Source: Butyrivibrio sp. (lineage in GTDB: Bacteria > Bacillota_A > Clostridia > Lachnospirales > Lachnospiraceae). Taken from it: a DNA stretch of 14,366 nt. Positions 1 through 6,356 of the stretch are shown here, one piece after another. The position numbers and the translations under genes are program-made. Location: contig NZ_JAILQF010000393.1 in NCBI RefSeq assembly GCF_024699075.1, positions 1 through 14,366 on the forward strand, read 5' to 3'. Position 1 is the stretch's first letter. Each line of letters begins with the position of its first letter. The notes under the pieces were generated by a model. It worked only from the letters and a program-made list of their open reading frames with translations. It did not search any database and was not told where the DNA came from.

Positions 1-7
1 TAACCAT

Positions 8-38
8 AAAAAAAGCTCCACTATGGTAAGTGAAGCTT
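8..38 (-). terminator. Rho-independent terminator of the marR-ABC operon
   Basis: On the minus strand AAGCTTCACT and AGTGGAGCTT form a 10-bp stem (one G-U pair) around the loop TACCAT, followed directly by a run of seven T (plus-strand A8-A14). This is a textbook intrinsic terminator for the minus-strand operon that ends at 228. The 189 bases between the last stop codon and this hairpin hold no convincing gene. The longest minus-strand ATG frame (47-148, 33 residues) lacks a ribosome binding site. Confidence 0.85.
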
Positions 39-227
39 CTTTCAGATCATCCTGTTATTATTATATAAGTTCTTTTAAGATCATGACTCATGAAGATAAA
101 CTTGATTACAAGGAAGAGGATGTCCCGGTTTATTAACTTTAAGGGCATATACAGGGGCTCTTCTTCTCGTGTAATCTGCTATTTGGGCATACCGTTTTCT
201 TTTTATTTTAAACATACATAATTCTTT

Positions 228-1007
228 TTATTTTGGCATGCCGCCTTCTCTTCTTTTAAGACGTCCTGTTTCAAGAGACATCATTCTGTTTTCATCATCA
301 AGCATTCCTCTTGCAGCATCAGATTCAGCAATTACTATATCATTGACCTGTTTGCCAATGCCGGTTCTTCCCAATCTGTCATAGTCAGGATCAGATTCGA
401 TTTCATGTACATGCATATTCTTAATGCGATTATCAAGATAGTTATAAAGCTCTGCATAAATAGCTTTAGGTATCTGGAATGTCATATTTTCATTTCTGCC
501 ATATGAAAAGCGCAGTGTTCCAAAATTCTTTATTATCTCATGAACATCCATGTAGTGAAGTCTTGCATTTTCGCCCTGACCTGCAACTCTGAAGCTGAAA
601 TGATCATCATATATATACAAAACACCTTCTGTAAATCCCATTCTTGATGGAATTGTATAGATAGGACTTTCATCTTTCTTTTTACCGGTATCCCTATCAG
701 TCTGACTTATATCAGCAAACTGCTGGGCTCGTTCTGCTATAAAGCTGAAATAGTACTCTGCAACATCCTTATTCTCAAACTTAAGAGGGATATAATGTAT
801 GTCATAAAAGCCGCTATCACTGGAGCCTTTACTGGTAACAAGAAGTTCCTTCATATATCTTTTGCAAGAAGCAATATTGGCATACTTTATCTCAATCGTC
901 TTACTGCCAACCGGCTCAAAACGAATATAATCTTCATAGAGCTCAACGCTCGTCTTATCATCATTCCAATATGCAAGCTCACTACGGATCAGTCTCTCAT
1001 CACTCAT
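228..1007 (-). CDS. Unknown protein with two PH-like repeats, last gene of exporter operon
   Basis: I do not recognise this protein by name. From the start at 1007 it has 259 residues, with no signal peptide and no membrane segment, so it is probably cytoplasmic. It seems to be an internal duplication. Residues about 10-97 and 116-209 each show a run of short beta strands (for example VELYEDYIRFEPV and GVLYIYDDHFSFRV) followed by a terminal helix, an order resembling PH/GRAM-like domains. The tail from about 210 is charged and rich in Arg, Asp and Glu. The start is set by GGAGG five bases before ATG at 1007; the ATG at 1019 has no ribosome binding site. It follows the exporter gene by 21 bases, so it is surely co-transcribed. 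A role in exporter function or membrane sensing is only inference. Confidence 0.8.
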   Translation of the reverse strand: MSDERLIRSELAYWNDDKTSVELYEDYIRFEPVGSKTIEIKYANIASCKRYMKELLVTSKGSSDSGFYDIHYIPLKFENKDVAEYYFSFIAERAQQFADISQTDRDTGKKKDESPIYTIPSRMGFTEGVLYIYDDHFSFRVAGQGENARLHYMDVHEIIKNFGTLRFSYGRNENMTFQIPKAIYAELYNYLDNRIKNMHVHEIESDPDYDRLGRTGIGKQVNDIVIAESDAARGMLDDENRMMSLETGRLKRREGGMPK

Positions 1008-1012
1008 AAAGG

Positions 1013-1017
1013 CCTCC
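1013..1017 (-). promoter_or_regulatory. Ribosome binding site GGAGG that fixes the start at 1007
   Basis: On the minus strand GGAGG is followed by CCTTT and ATG (1007-1005). The alternative in-frame ATG at 1019 overlaps this element and has only AT-rich sequence before it, so the shorter protein starting MSDERLIRSE is preferred. Confidence 0.8.
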
Positions 1018-1028
1018 ATAATATAAAA

Positions 1029-3026
1029 TTAAGCAGTTTCTGACTTATTGCCTGTATAAAGCTGGTAATAACGTCCCTTCTTTGCAAGTAACTCTTCATG
1101 ATTACCTCTTTCAACGATTCTTCCCTGCTCCATTACAAGGATACAGTCTGAATTCTTGATCGTTGAAAGTCTGTGTGCAATTACAAATGTTGTACGATTA
1201 GCCATAAGCTTGTCCATACCATCCTGAACGATCTTCTCTGTTCTGGTATCAATAGAGCTTGTAGCTTCATCAAGGATAAGTACAGGCGGATCAGCAATAG
1301 CTGCTCTTGCAATTGCAAGAAGCTGTCTCTGGCCCTGGGATAGATTAGCTCCATCACCTGTAAGCTTTGTATCATAGCCATCAGGAAGACGTTTTATAAA
1401 GCCATCAGCATTTGCAAGCTTTGCTGCTGCATATACCTCTTCGTCAGTAGCATCAAGCTTACCGTATCTGATATTCTCTGCAACTGTTCCTGTAAAAAGA
1501 TGTGTATCCTGAAGTACAATACCCAGTGATCTTCTAAGATCCTTCTTGGATATCTTATTGATATTAATATTATCGTATCTTATCTTACCATCCTGAATAT
1601 CATAAAAACGATTTATAAGGTTGGTAATGGTAGTCTTACCTGCACCTGTAGAACCTACAAGAGCTATCTTCTGTCCGGGCTCTGCATGAATGACAATGTT
1701 ATGAAGTACCATCTTCTCATCATTGTAACCAAAGTCAACATCATTAAAGGTTACATCGCCTTCAAGAAGTCTGTAATCAGTTGTCCCCTCTGCCTTGTGA
1801 TAATGTTTCCATGCCCAGACTCCTGTATGATGATCAGCTTCAACAATTTTTCCATCTTTATTTTCGGCATTAACCAAAGTTACATAACCTTCATCCATCT
1901 CAGGCTTTTCATCAAGAAGTCTGAAGACACGGTCTGCACCTGCAAGTGCCATGATTATTGAGTTGAACTGCATTGACACCTGATTTATCGGCATAGAGAA
2001 GGACTTATTAAAGGTAAGGAAGCTTGCAAGTGAACCAACTGACAAGGATCCAAACAACTGTACAAGAGCAAGGAAGAAGGCAACGCCTGTTCCTGTTGAA
2101 CTTGATGTTGTAAGTGCAAGTGCTCCACCAAACAGCGCACATAAAACGTAGCTGATATTACCAAGCTGCGCATTTATAGGTCCAAGTATGGATGAAAATG
2201 CATTAGCCTTATACGCACTCTCGAAAAGTTCTTCATTATACTTATCGAAATCTTCAATTGTCTTTTCTTCATGGCAAAAGACCTTTACGACCTTTTCACC
2301 ATTCATCATCTCTTCAATATAGCCGTTAAGCTTACCAAGATTCTTCTGCTGCTTGACAAAGTTTCTTCCTGACGCAGAAGCTGCTGTTGTAGAAGCAAAC
2401 AGCATCAAAACTACCATGATAATAGTAAGTATGGTAAGAGGTATATTCAGCACTATCATTGATATAAGAACAGATACAATTGTAATTGCACTGTTTAACA
2501 GCTGAGGTATACTCTGAGATATCATCTGACGAAGTGTATCTATATCATTAGTATATATAGACATTATATCGCCATGAGCATTGGTATCGAAATATTTTAT
2601 AGGAAGGCTTTCCATATGCTCAAAAAGTGATGTTCTTAAATTCTTCAAAGTACCCTGAGATATGTAAACCATTGTAAGTGCCTGAATATACGAGGCAGCT
2701 ATACCAATTGCATAGAAACATGCAACCTTTAATATTGCAAAACCAAGCGGTGCAAAATCAGGATCATTACCCTCTTTTACTGTTTTTACAAGAGGATCTA
2801 TATAACCATCTATAAGTGTCTTTGTAAAAAGAGTTCCCTGTATATTTGCAAGGACTGCAACAACTATGCAGATACCTACAACTATCATTTGAAGGCCATA
2901 AAATTTAAATACATATCCCATAAGTCTTTTTAAAAGCTTTCCGGGATTTTTGATCTTAGGTCTTGGCATACCGCGCTGTCCTCTTGGACCCGGGCCTTTA
3001 ACCTCTCTGACTTTTTCTTCTGCCAT
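1029..3026 (-). CDS. ABC exporter subunit, ATPase-competent half of a heterodimer
   Basis: This 665-residue half-transporter has an N-terminal six-helix exporter domain (about 40-370) and a C-terminal ATPase domain (about 420-655). The Walker A motif is GSTGAGKTT (458-466), the Q-loop Gln is 506, Walker B ends in LDE with catalytic Glu587, and the switch His is 618 in IAHR. The signature is LSQGQ (562-566) rather than LSGGQ. The N-terminus is basic (GPGPRGQRGMPRPKIKNPGK), and residues about 386-420 form an insert with WAWKHYH before the ATPase; both recall a family of Firmicute exporters related to LmrD and YheH. The start at 3026 follows AAGGAG at eight bases. It lies 39 bases after the sister subunit gene. 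Together the two should pump lipophilic compounds or drugs out across the cytoplasmic membrane; the substrate cannot be read from the sequence. Confidence 0.93.
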   Translation of the reverse strand: MAEEKVREVKGPGPRGQRGMPRPKIKNPGKLLKRLMGYVFKFYGLQMIVVGICIVVAVLANIQGTLFTKTLIDGYIDPLVKTVKEGNDPDFAPLGFAILKVACFYAIGIAASYIQALTMVYISQGTLKNLRTSLFEHMESLPIKYFDTNAHGDIMSIYTNDIDTLRQMISQSIPQLLNSAITIVSVLISMIVLNIPLTILTIIMVVLMLFASTTAASASGRNFVKQQKNLGKLNGYIEEMMNGEKVVKVFCHEEKTIEDFDKYNEELFESAYKANAFSSILGPINAQLGNISYVLCALFGGALALTTSSSTGTGVAFFLALVQLFGSLSVGSLASFLTFNKSFSMPINQVSMQFNSIIMALAGADRVFRLLDEKPEMDEGYVTLVNAENKDGKIVEADHHTGVWAWKHYHKAEGTTDYRLLEGDVTFNDVDFGYNDEKMVLHNIVIHAEPGQKIALVGSTGAGKTTITNLINRFYDIQDGKIRYDNININKISKKDLRRSLGIVLQDTHLFTGTVAENIRYGKLDATDEEVYAAAKLANADGFIKRLPDGYDTKLTGDGANLSQGQRQLLAIARAAIADPPVLILDEATSSIDTRTEKIVQDGMDKLMANRTTFVIAHRLSTIKNSDCILVMEQGRIVERGNHEELLAKKGRYYQLYTGNKSETA

Positions 3027-3065
3027 TATTCATTCTCCTTTATAACTATCAGGTAATATCTAAAA

Positions 3066-4826
3066 TCAGTTCTTCTCATCAAAGTCTGCATCACCATTTG
3101 CTCCTGTCTGTGATTCATAGACTTCCTTATAAATAGGATTTCTTGAAAGGAGCTCTTCGTGTGATCCAAAATCATTAACCTTTCCATCATCCATTACTAT
3201 GATACGATCGCAGTTTTGAACACTGGAAATTCTCTGAGCGATAATGAACTTTGTAGTATTTGGGATCTCCTTTGCAAACGCTGCTCTTATGTTTGCATCT
3301 GTTGCAGTATCTACGGCAGATGTAGAATCATCAAGTATAAGGATCTTGGGTGATTTTAGAAGTGCTCTTGCTATACAGAGTCTCTGTTTCTGTCCACCTG
3401 ATACATTAGAACCTCCCTGCTCAATATAAGTGTTATAACCCTGAGGCATTCTGTCTATAAATTCGCTGGCACAAGCAAGCTCACATGCCTTTTTGCACTC
3501 CTCTTCAGTAGCATCAGGCTTACCCCAGCGAAGGTTATCATATATTGTTCCTGAGAAAAGCTCATTTTTCTGAAGCACAACGGCAACCTGATTTCTCAGA
3601 ACTTCCATATCATATTTTCTTACATCAAGACCGCCAACCCTGACTTCGCCTTCTGTTACATCGTAAAGACGGCTTATAAGGCTTACAAGAGAAGACTTGG
3701 CAGAACCGGTACTTCCGATAATACCTATAGTCTCACCTGATCTTATATCAAGATTTATATCTTTAAGAACAGGCTCCTTTGCATCTTCTTTATATGAAAA
3801 GCTGACATGATCAAATACAACGCTTCCATCCTTAACTTCCATAACAGGATTCTCAGGATTAGTAATAGAGCTCTTTTCATCAATTACTTCTGCAATACGT
3901 CTTGCACTTGCTTCTGACATGGTTATCATTACAAATACCATGGAGACCATCATAAGACTCATGAGAATGTTCATGCAGTAAGTAAGAAGAGACATAAGAG
4001 CACCTGTTGTAAGCTCATCAGATACTATCATATGAGCGCCAAACCAGCTGATAAGAAGGATGCAGGTATAAACTGTACCCATCATAATAGGTGATACCTT
4101 GGCAAGCTTCTTCTCTGCTTTTACAAACATATCGTAGATATTGAAAGCTGCCTTTTTGAACTTGTCATTCTCATAATCTTCACGAACATAAGCCTTAACT
4201 ACACGGATTGCTGATACATTCTCCTGAACACTTTCATTAAGGGCATCATAACGTTCGAATACTTTTTTGAAGTATCTTGTGGTAGTTCCCATAAGAGCAA
4301 ATATAAGAATTCCAAGAAATAAAACTGCAATAAGGTAAATACTTGCAATTCTTGGACTTAAGTAAAATGACATTACCATTGCAACAATCATAGACATGGG
4401 TGCTCTTACAGCCATAGACAGGATCATCATAAATGAATTCTGAATATTGGTGACATCAGTCGTAAGTCTTGTTACAAGTCCTGATGTAGAGAACTTATCT
4501 ATATTGGCAAAAGAGAACGTCTGAATGTTATCATGCATTGCCTTTCTAAGGTTTCTGGAAAGTCCTGCAGAAGCCTTTGACCTTGTGATACCTCCCATAA
4601 TACCGCAGAGAAGTCCAAAAGCTGCAACGATTACCATGATAAGACCTGTTCTTGCAATATAACTCATATCTCCGGGAACATCATCTGTTCCTATACCGAT
4701 ATCTACTATTCTTCCCATAAGGACAGGTATTATCATCTCACAGATAACTTCACCTACCATCCAAATAGGAGATATTATAGCTGTAAAGGTAAACTCCTTT
4801 AACTGCCTGGCTAGTGTTTTAAGCAT
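3066..4826 (-). CDS. ABC exporter subunit, degenerate-site half of a heterodimer
   Basis: This 586-residue half-transporter has a six-helix exporter domain (about 15-310) and an ATPase domain (about 335-575). Its Walker A is GSTGSAKSS (371-379), with Ala replacing the usual Gly before Lys377. The Q-loop Gln is 419 and the signature is a good VSGGQ (475-479). Walker B reads ILILDD, so Asp500 replaces the catalytic Glu, and the switch His is Gln531 (IAQR). Such losses are known for the degenerate-site subunit of heterodimeric exporters such as TM287/288, BmrCD and LmrCD. Its VSGGQ would complete the good site on the partner, and the partner's LSQGQ would face this degenerate one. The ribosome binding site AAAGGAA is moderate. 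It follows marR by 45 bases and precedes the partner by 39, so all are one operon. Confidence 0.93.
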   Translation of the reverse strand: MLKTLARQLKEFTFTAIISPIWMVGEVICEMIIPVLMGRIVDIGIGTDDVPGDMSYIARTGLIMVIVAAFGLLCGIMGGITRSKASAGLSRNLRKAMHDNIQTFSFANIDKFSTSGLVTRLTTDVTNIQNSFMMILSMAVRAPMSMIVAMVMSFYLSPRIASIYLIAVLFLGILIFALMGTTTRYFKKVFERYDALNESVQENVSAIRVVKAYVREDYENDKFKKAAFNIYDMFVKAEKKLAKVSPIMMGTVYTCILLISWFGAHMIVSDELTTGALMSLLTYCMNILMSLMMVSMVFVMITMSEASARRIAEVIDEKSSITNPENPVMEVKDGSVVFDHVSFSYKEDAKEPVLKDINLDIRSGETIGIIGSTGSAKSSLVSLISRLYDVTEGEVRVGGLDVRKYDMEVLRNQVAVVLQKNELFSGTIYDNLRWGKPDATEEECKKACELACASEFIDRMPQGYNTYIEQGGSNVSGGQKQRLCIARALLKSPKILILDDSTSAVDTATDANIRAAFAKEIPNTTKFIIAQRISSVQNCDRIIVMDDGKVNDFGSHEELLSRNPIYKEVYESQTGANGDADFDEKN

Positions 4827-4871
4827 ACTGTTATTTCCTTTTCTTTTTTATGATTTCAATCCCATAAAGTG

Positions 4872-5399
4872 TCAGAATTTTTCAATATTACTATAAATTC
4901 TGTCAAGAAAGCTCCTTAAAAGCTTTACTTCTTCATCAGTAAATCCACTGATAAGTTCCTGATCCATCTGATCGTTGTACATTTTGTTTTTTTGAAGAAA
5001 ATCACAGGCTTTCTTTGTAAGCTTTATATAAGAAGATCTCGAATCATCGGGATTAGGATATCTTTCTACCATCTTCTTTTCTTCAAGCCTGTTAATAAGA
5101 CCTACGGCACTTGGATGAGTGATCTGAATGATCCTACTTATGTCACCTGTAGTGATAGGACTATCATCATGGAATAAAATACACAAAAGAACACCCATCT
5201 GTGAAAAAGTCAGATCATCATCTCTAAGTGCTTCATCCTGATGCTTATGAATCTTATCTGTGATCATCTTAAACTTATGTCCAAGAGGTTCCTTCTCTGG
5301 ATCTCTTTTGCGCCATTTTTTTGGAATATGACGATTTTCTTCTAACTCTTTTTCCTTTTTATCAGGCAATTTACTGTCCTCTATTTTATTCCCATACAC
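4872..5399 (-). CDS. MarR-family transcriptional regulator of the ABC exporter operon
   Basis: The protein has 175 residues from a GTG start and a winged helix-turn-helix at about 55-130. The recognition helix region is THPSAVGLINRLEEKKMV, and the wing carries the MarR-typical D-D-S-R motif (PNPDDSRSSYIKLT). A basic, highly charged extension of about 35 residues precedes the first dimer helix; a C-terminal helix pair (TDEEVKLLRSFLDRIYSNIE) should complete the dimer interface. The GTG at 5399 has GAGG six bases upstream. A TTG at 5420 in the same frame would give 182 residues but has a poor binding site. As first gene of the operon, with a dyad on its own promoter, it probably represses itself and the exporter until a ligand binds. 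The ligand is unknown. Confidence 0.9.
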   Translation of the reverse strand: MYGNKIEDSKLPDKKEKELEENRHIPKKWRKRDPEKEPLGHKFKMITDKIHKHQDEALRDDDLTFSQMGVLLCILFHDDSPITTGDISRIIQITHPSAVGLINRLEEKKMVERYPNPDDSRSSYIKLTKKACDFLQKNKMYNDQMDQELISGFTDEEVKLLRSFLDRIYSNIEKF

Positions 5400-5405
5400 A
5401 ATACA

Positions 5406-5409
5406 CCTC
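5406..5409 (-). promoter_or_regulatory. Ribosome binding site supporting the GTG start of the MarR gene
   Basis: The minus strand reads GAAAGAGGTGTATT then GTG (5399-5397). GAGG lies six bases before GTG. The competing in-frame TTG at 5420 is preceded only by GGATGAATAG, so GTG is preferred with moderate confidence. Confidence 0.55.
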
Positions 5410-5434
5410 TTTCCCGACAACTATTCATCCAAGC

Positions 5435-5469
5435 AAAAAGGCATCTCTATTTAAGAAAAGAGACTGCCT
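5435..5469 (-). terminator. Terminator-like hairpin in the leader of the MarR-exporter operon
   Basis: On the minus strand AGGCAGTCTCT (5469-5459) pairs with AGAGATGCCT (5448-5439). This gives ten base pairs with one bulged G and a ten-base loop, followed at once by a T run (plus-strand A5435-A5439). It lies between the predicted transcription start (about 5492) and the regulator start at 5399, the place expected of a transcription attenuator. Its 5' arm can instead pair with 5513-5504 in longer transcripts. That it acts as an attenuator is inference. Confidence 0.55.
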
Positions 5470-5513
5470 TCACATTTATGTAGCGTGTTACATAAATTAT
5501 GATAGGTAGTCTC
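5456..5513 (-). terminator. Long two-step hairpin ending the FliY-like gene, overlapping the next promoter
   Basis: On the minus strand GAGACTACCT (5513-5504) pairs with AGGCAGTCTC (5469-5460), with one G-U, and TTTTCTT follows. Inside, ATTTATGTA and TACATAAAT (5474-5497) pair perfectly around a six-base loop. A transcript coming through from the gene ending at 5568 would form this terminator. A transcript starting at the promoter at 5499-5527 would lack the outer 5' arm and escape it. Confidence 0.6.
5474..5497. promoter_or_regulatory. Perfect 9+9 inverted repeat, candidate MarR operator
   Basis: ATTTATGTA and TACATAAAT are exact reverse complements separated by six bases (GCGTGT). The element starts two bases after the -10 box of the MarR-gene promoter, so it spans the predicted transcription start. 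A repressor bound here would block initiation. Size and position fit MarR dimer operators; the binding protein is inferred from gene order. Confidence 0.65.
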
Positions 5514-5527
5514 CTACATATTGTCAA
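5499..5527 (-). promoter_or_regulatory. Sigma-A promoter of the marR-ABC operon
   Basis: The minus strand carries a perfect TTGACA (5527-5522), a 17-base spacer and TATCAT (5504-5499), one base off TATAAT. Transcription would begin near 5491-5493, about 93 bases before the GTG start of the regulator gene. The spacer and the -10 box overlap the outer arm of the hairpin at 5456-5513. Confidence 0.75.
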
Positions 5528-5567
5528 TAACAAACTGCCAAGTTTTATACAATTTAGAATTTTTTAA

Positions 5568-6191
5568 TTATTGTGAATCCCTGGCCTGAAGCTTTGACTC
5601 TTTGAACTTTTCGCACATATCACATGCAAAGTTCTCGGGATAAAGCTGAACCATTGTAGAGTCAACTAGATTACCTATTTCCATCCTGAATGTGATCTTC
5701 ACAAACTTCTCTACATTGGTCTCAAACATTCTCTCGAAAATCTTAACAGACTCAACATCTATCCACTTAACCTCGGGTGTACTGATATCAACAGGGATTC
5801 CAAGCATTGAAGATAAGGAGGTAGCGCTTGATCCCATCATCTGATTCATAGCTTCTGAAGCTGCAGAAAGCTGAAGTTCAGTTATATCACCGTCAACATT
5901 TGAACCATCTCCGCCCATCATAAGATCAGTCATACATTTAACATCATGATCTTTAAGAATAAGGATATTATTGCCTTCAAGACCTTTGATGTAATGAATC
6001 TGAACGAATATACATATATTAGAATAGTCGTCCAAAGATTCACTTCTGTTTATGACCTCTACCCTAGGAGTCGTAATATTAACCTTCTGATTGATCATCT
6101 TACCAAGTGCTGTTGCCGATGTACCCATACTGATATTGGCAACTTCTCCAAGAATGTCAATCTGTTCGTCAGTAAGTTTTCCTAAGCCCAA
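5568..6191 (-). CDS. Stand-alone CheC/FliY-type chemotaxis phosphatase
   Basis: The 207 residues match the CheC-like middle domain of Bacillus FliY in style, for example LGEVANISMGTSATAL, LMMGGDGSN and SEAMNQMMGSSATSLS. Both phosphatase E-x-x-N motifs are present (Glu16/Asn19 and Glu113/Asn116), so the protein should dephosphorylate CheY-P. It lacks the N-terminal CheY-P-binding peptide of FliY and the C-terminal FliN/SpoA motor-switch domain, and there is no room for the latter downstream. Its length equals that of CheC. The start is TTG at 6191, seven bases after GGAGG. It is monocistronic and far from other motility genes in this window, but a sigma-28-like promoter (6302-6328) supports a chemotaxis role. 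It may therefore be a cytoplasmic CheY-P phosphatase rather than a motor part. Confidence 0.88.
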   Translation of the reverse strand: MGLGKLTDEQIDILGEVANISMGTSATALGKMINQKVNITTPRVEVINRSESLDDYSNICIFVQIHYIKGLEGNNILILKDHDVKCMTDLMMGGDGSNVDGDITELQLSAASEAMNQMMGSSATSLSSMLGIPVDISTPEVKWIDVESVKIFERMFETNVEKFVKITFRMEIGNLVDSTMVQLYPENFACDMCEKFKESKLQARDSQ

Positions 6192-6198
6192 GGTGGTA

Positions 6199-6203
6199 CC
6201 TCC
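6199..6203 (-). promoter_or_regulatory. Ribosome binding site GGAGG that fixes a TTG start
   Basis: On the minus strand AAAGGAGG is followed by TACCACC and TTG (6191-6189). There is no in-frame ATG nearby, so TTG is the start of the FliY-like gene. Confidence 0.8.
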
Positions 6204-6210
6204 TTTTGTA

Positions 6211-6260
6211 AATTTATGATTATTTTTGATTATTTATGATTGATTTTGATTATTTTTGGT
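6211..6260. repeat. Five units of a 10-bp AT-rich repeat in the FliY-like gene leader
   Basis: The units are AATTTATGAT, TATTTTTGAT, TATTTATGAT, TGATTTTGAT and TATTTTTGGT. The exact 10-bp period puts the short T tracts nearly in phase with the DNA helix, which can bend DNA. The array lies between the predicted sigma-28 start (about 6295) and the ribosome binding site of the FliY-like gene. Function unknown. Confidence 0.7.
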
Positions 6261-6294
6261 GATACGATGTTTTTAGAAACATGATGATATCGCC
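6258..6294. promoter_or_regulatory. Nested dyad between the FliY-like gene and fruR, candidate operator
   Basis: An inner perfect repeat ATGTTT-TTAG-AAACAT (6267-6282) sits inside an outer pair GGTGATA (6258-6264) and TATCGCC (6288-6294) with one mismatch. It is the most obvious protein-binding candidate upstream of fruR, which usually regulates its own operon. No T tract follows, so it is not a good terminator. I could not find a convincing sigma-A promoter for fruR beside it. Confidence 0.4.
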
Positions 6295-6301
6295 TTTAAG
6301 T

Positions 6302-6328
6302 TTATCGGATGACTTTCATTTTTATTTA
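6302..6328 (-). promoter_or_regulatory. Flagellar sigma-28 (SigD/FliA) promoter of the FliY-like gene
   Basis: The minus strand reads TAAA (6328-6325), exactly 15 bases, then TCCGATAA (6309-6302). The known consensus is TAAA-N15-GCCGATAA, so 11 of 12 positions agree with the correct spacing. Transcription would start near 6295, giving a leader of about 104 bases. The match to a chemotaxis-type gene strengthens the call. Confidence 0.7.
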
Positions 6329-6356
6329 ATATCTTTCAAAAAATACTGAGGTTCTT

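Noticed and set aside
47..148. Minus-strand 33-residue ATG frame after the exporter operon
   Set aside because: No ribosome binding site and no recognisable features; more likely 3' untranslated sequence before the terminator.
5353..5423. Minus-strand frame starting ATG at about 5423 that overlaps the MarR gene start
   Set aside because: About 15 codons, out of frame with the regulator and without a ribosome binding site.
6285..6332. Sigma-A promoter for fruR
   Set aside because: TTTAAT and TAATAT occur near 6325-6332, but no acceptable -35 box lies at the right distance, so I do not call it.
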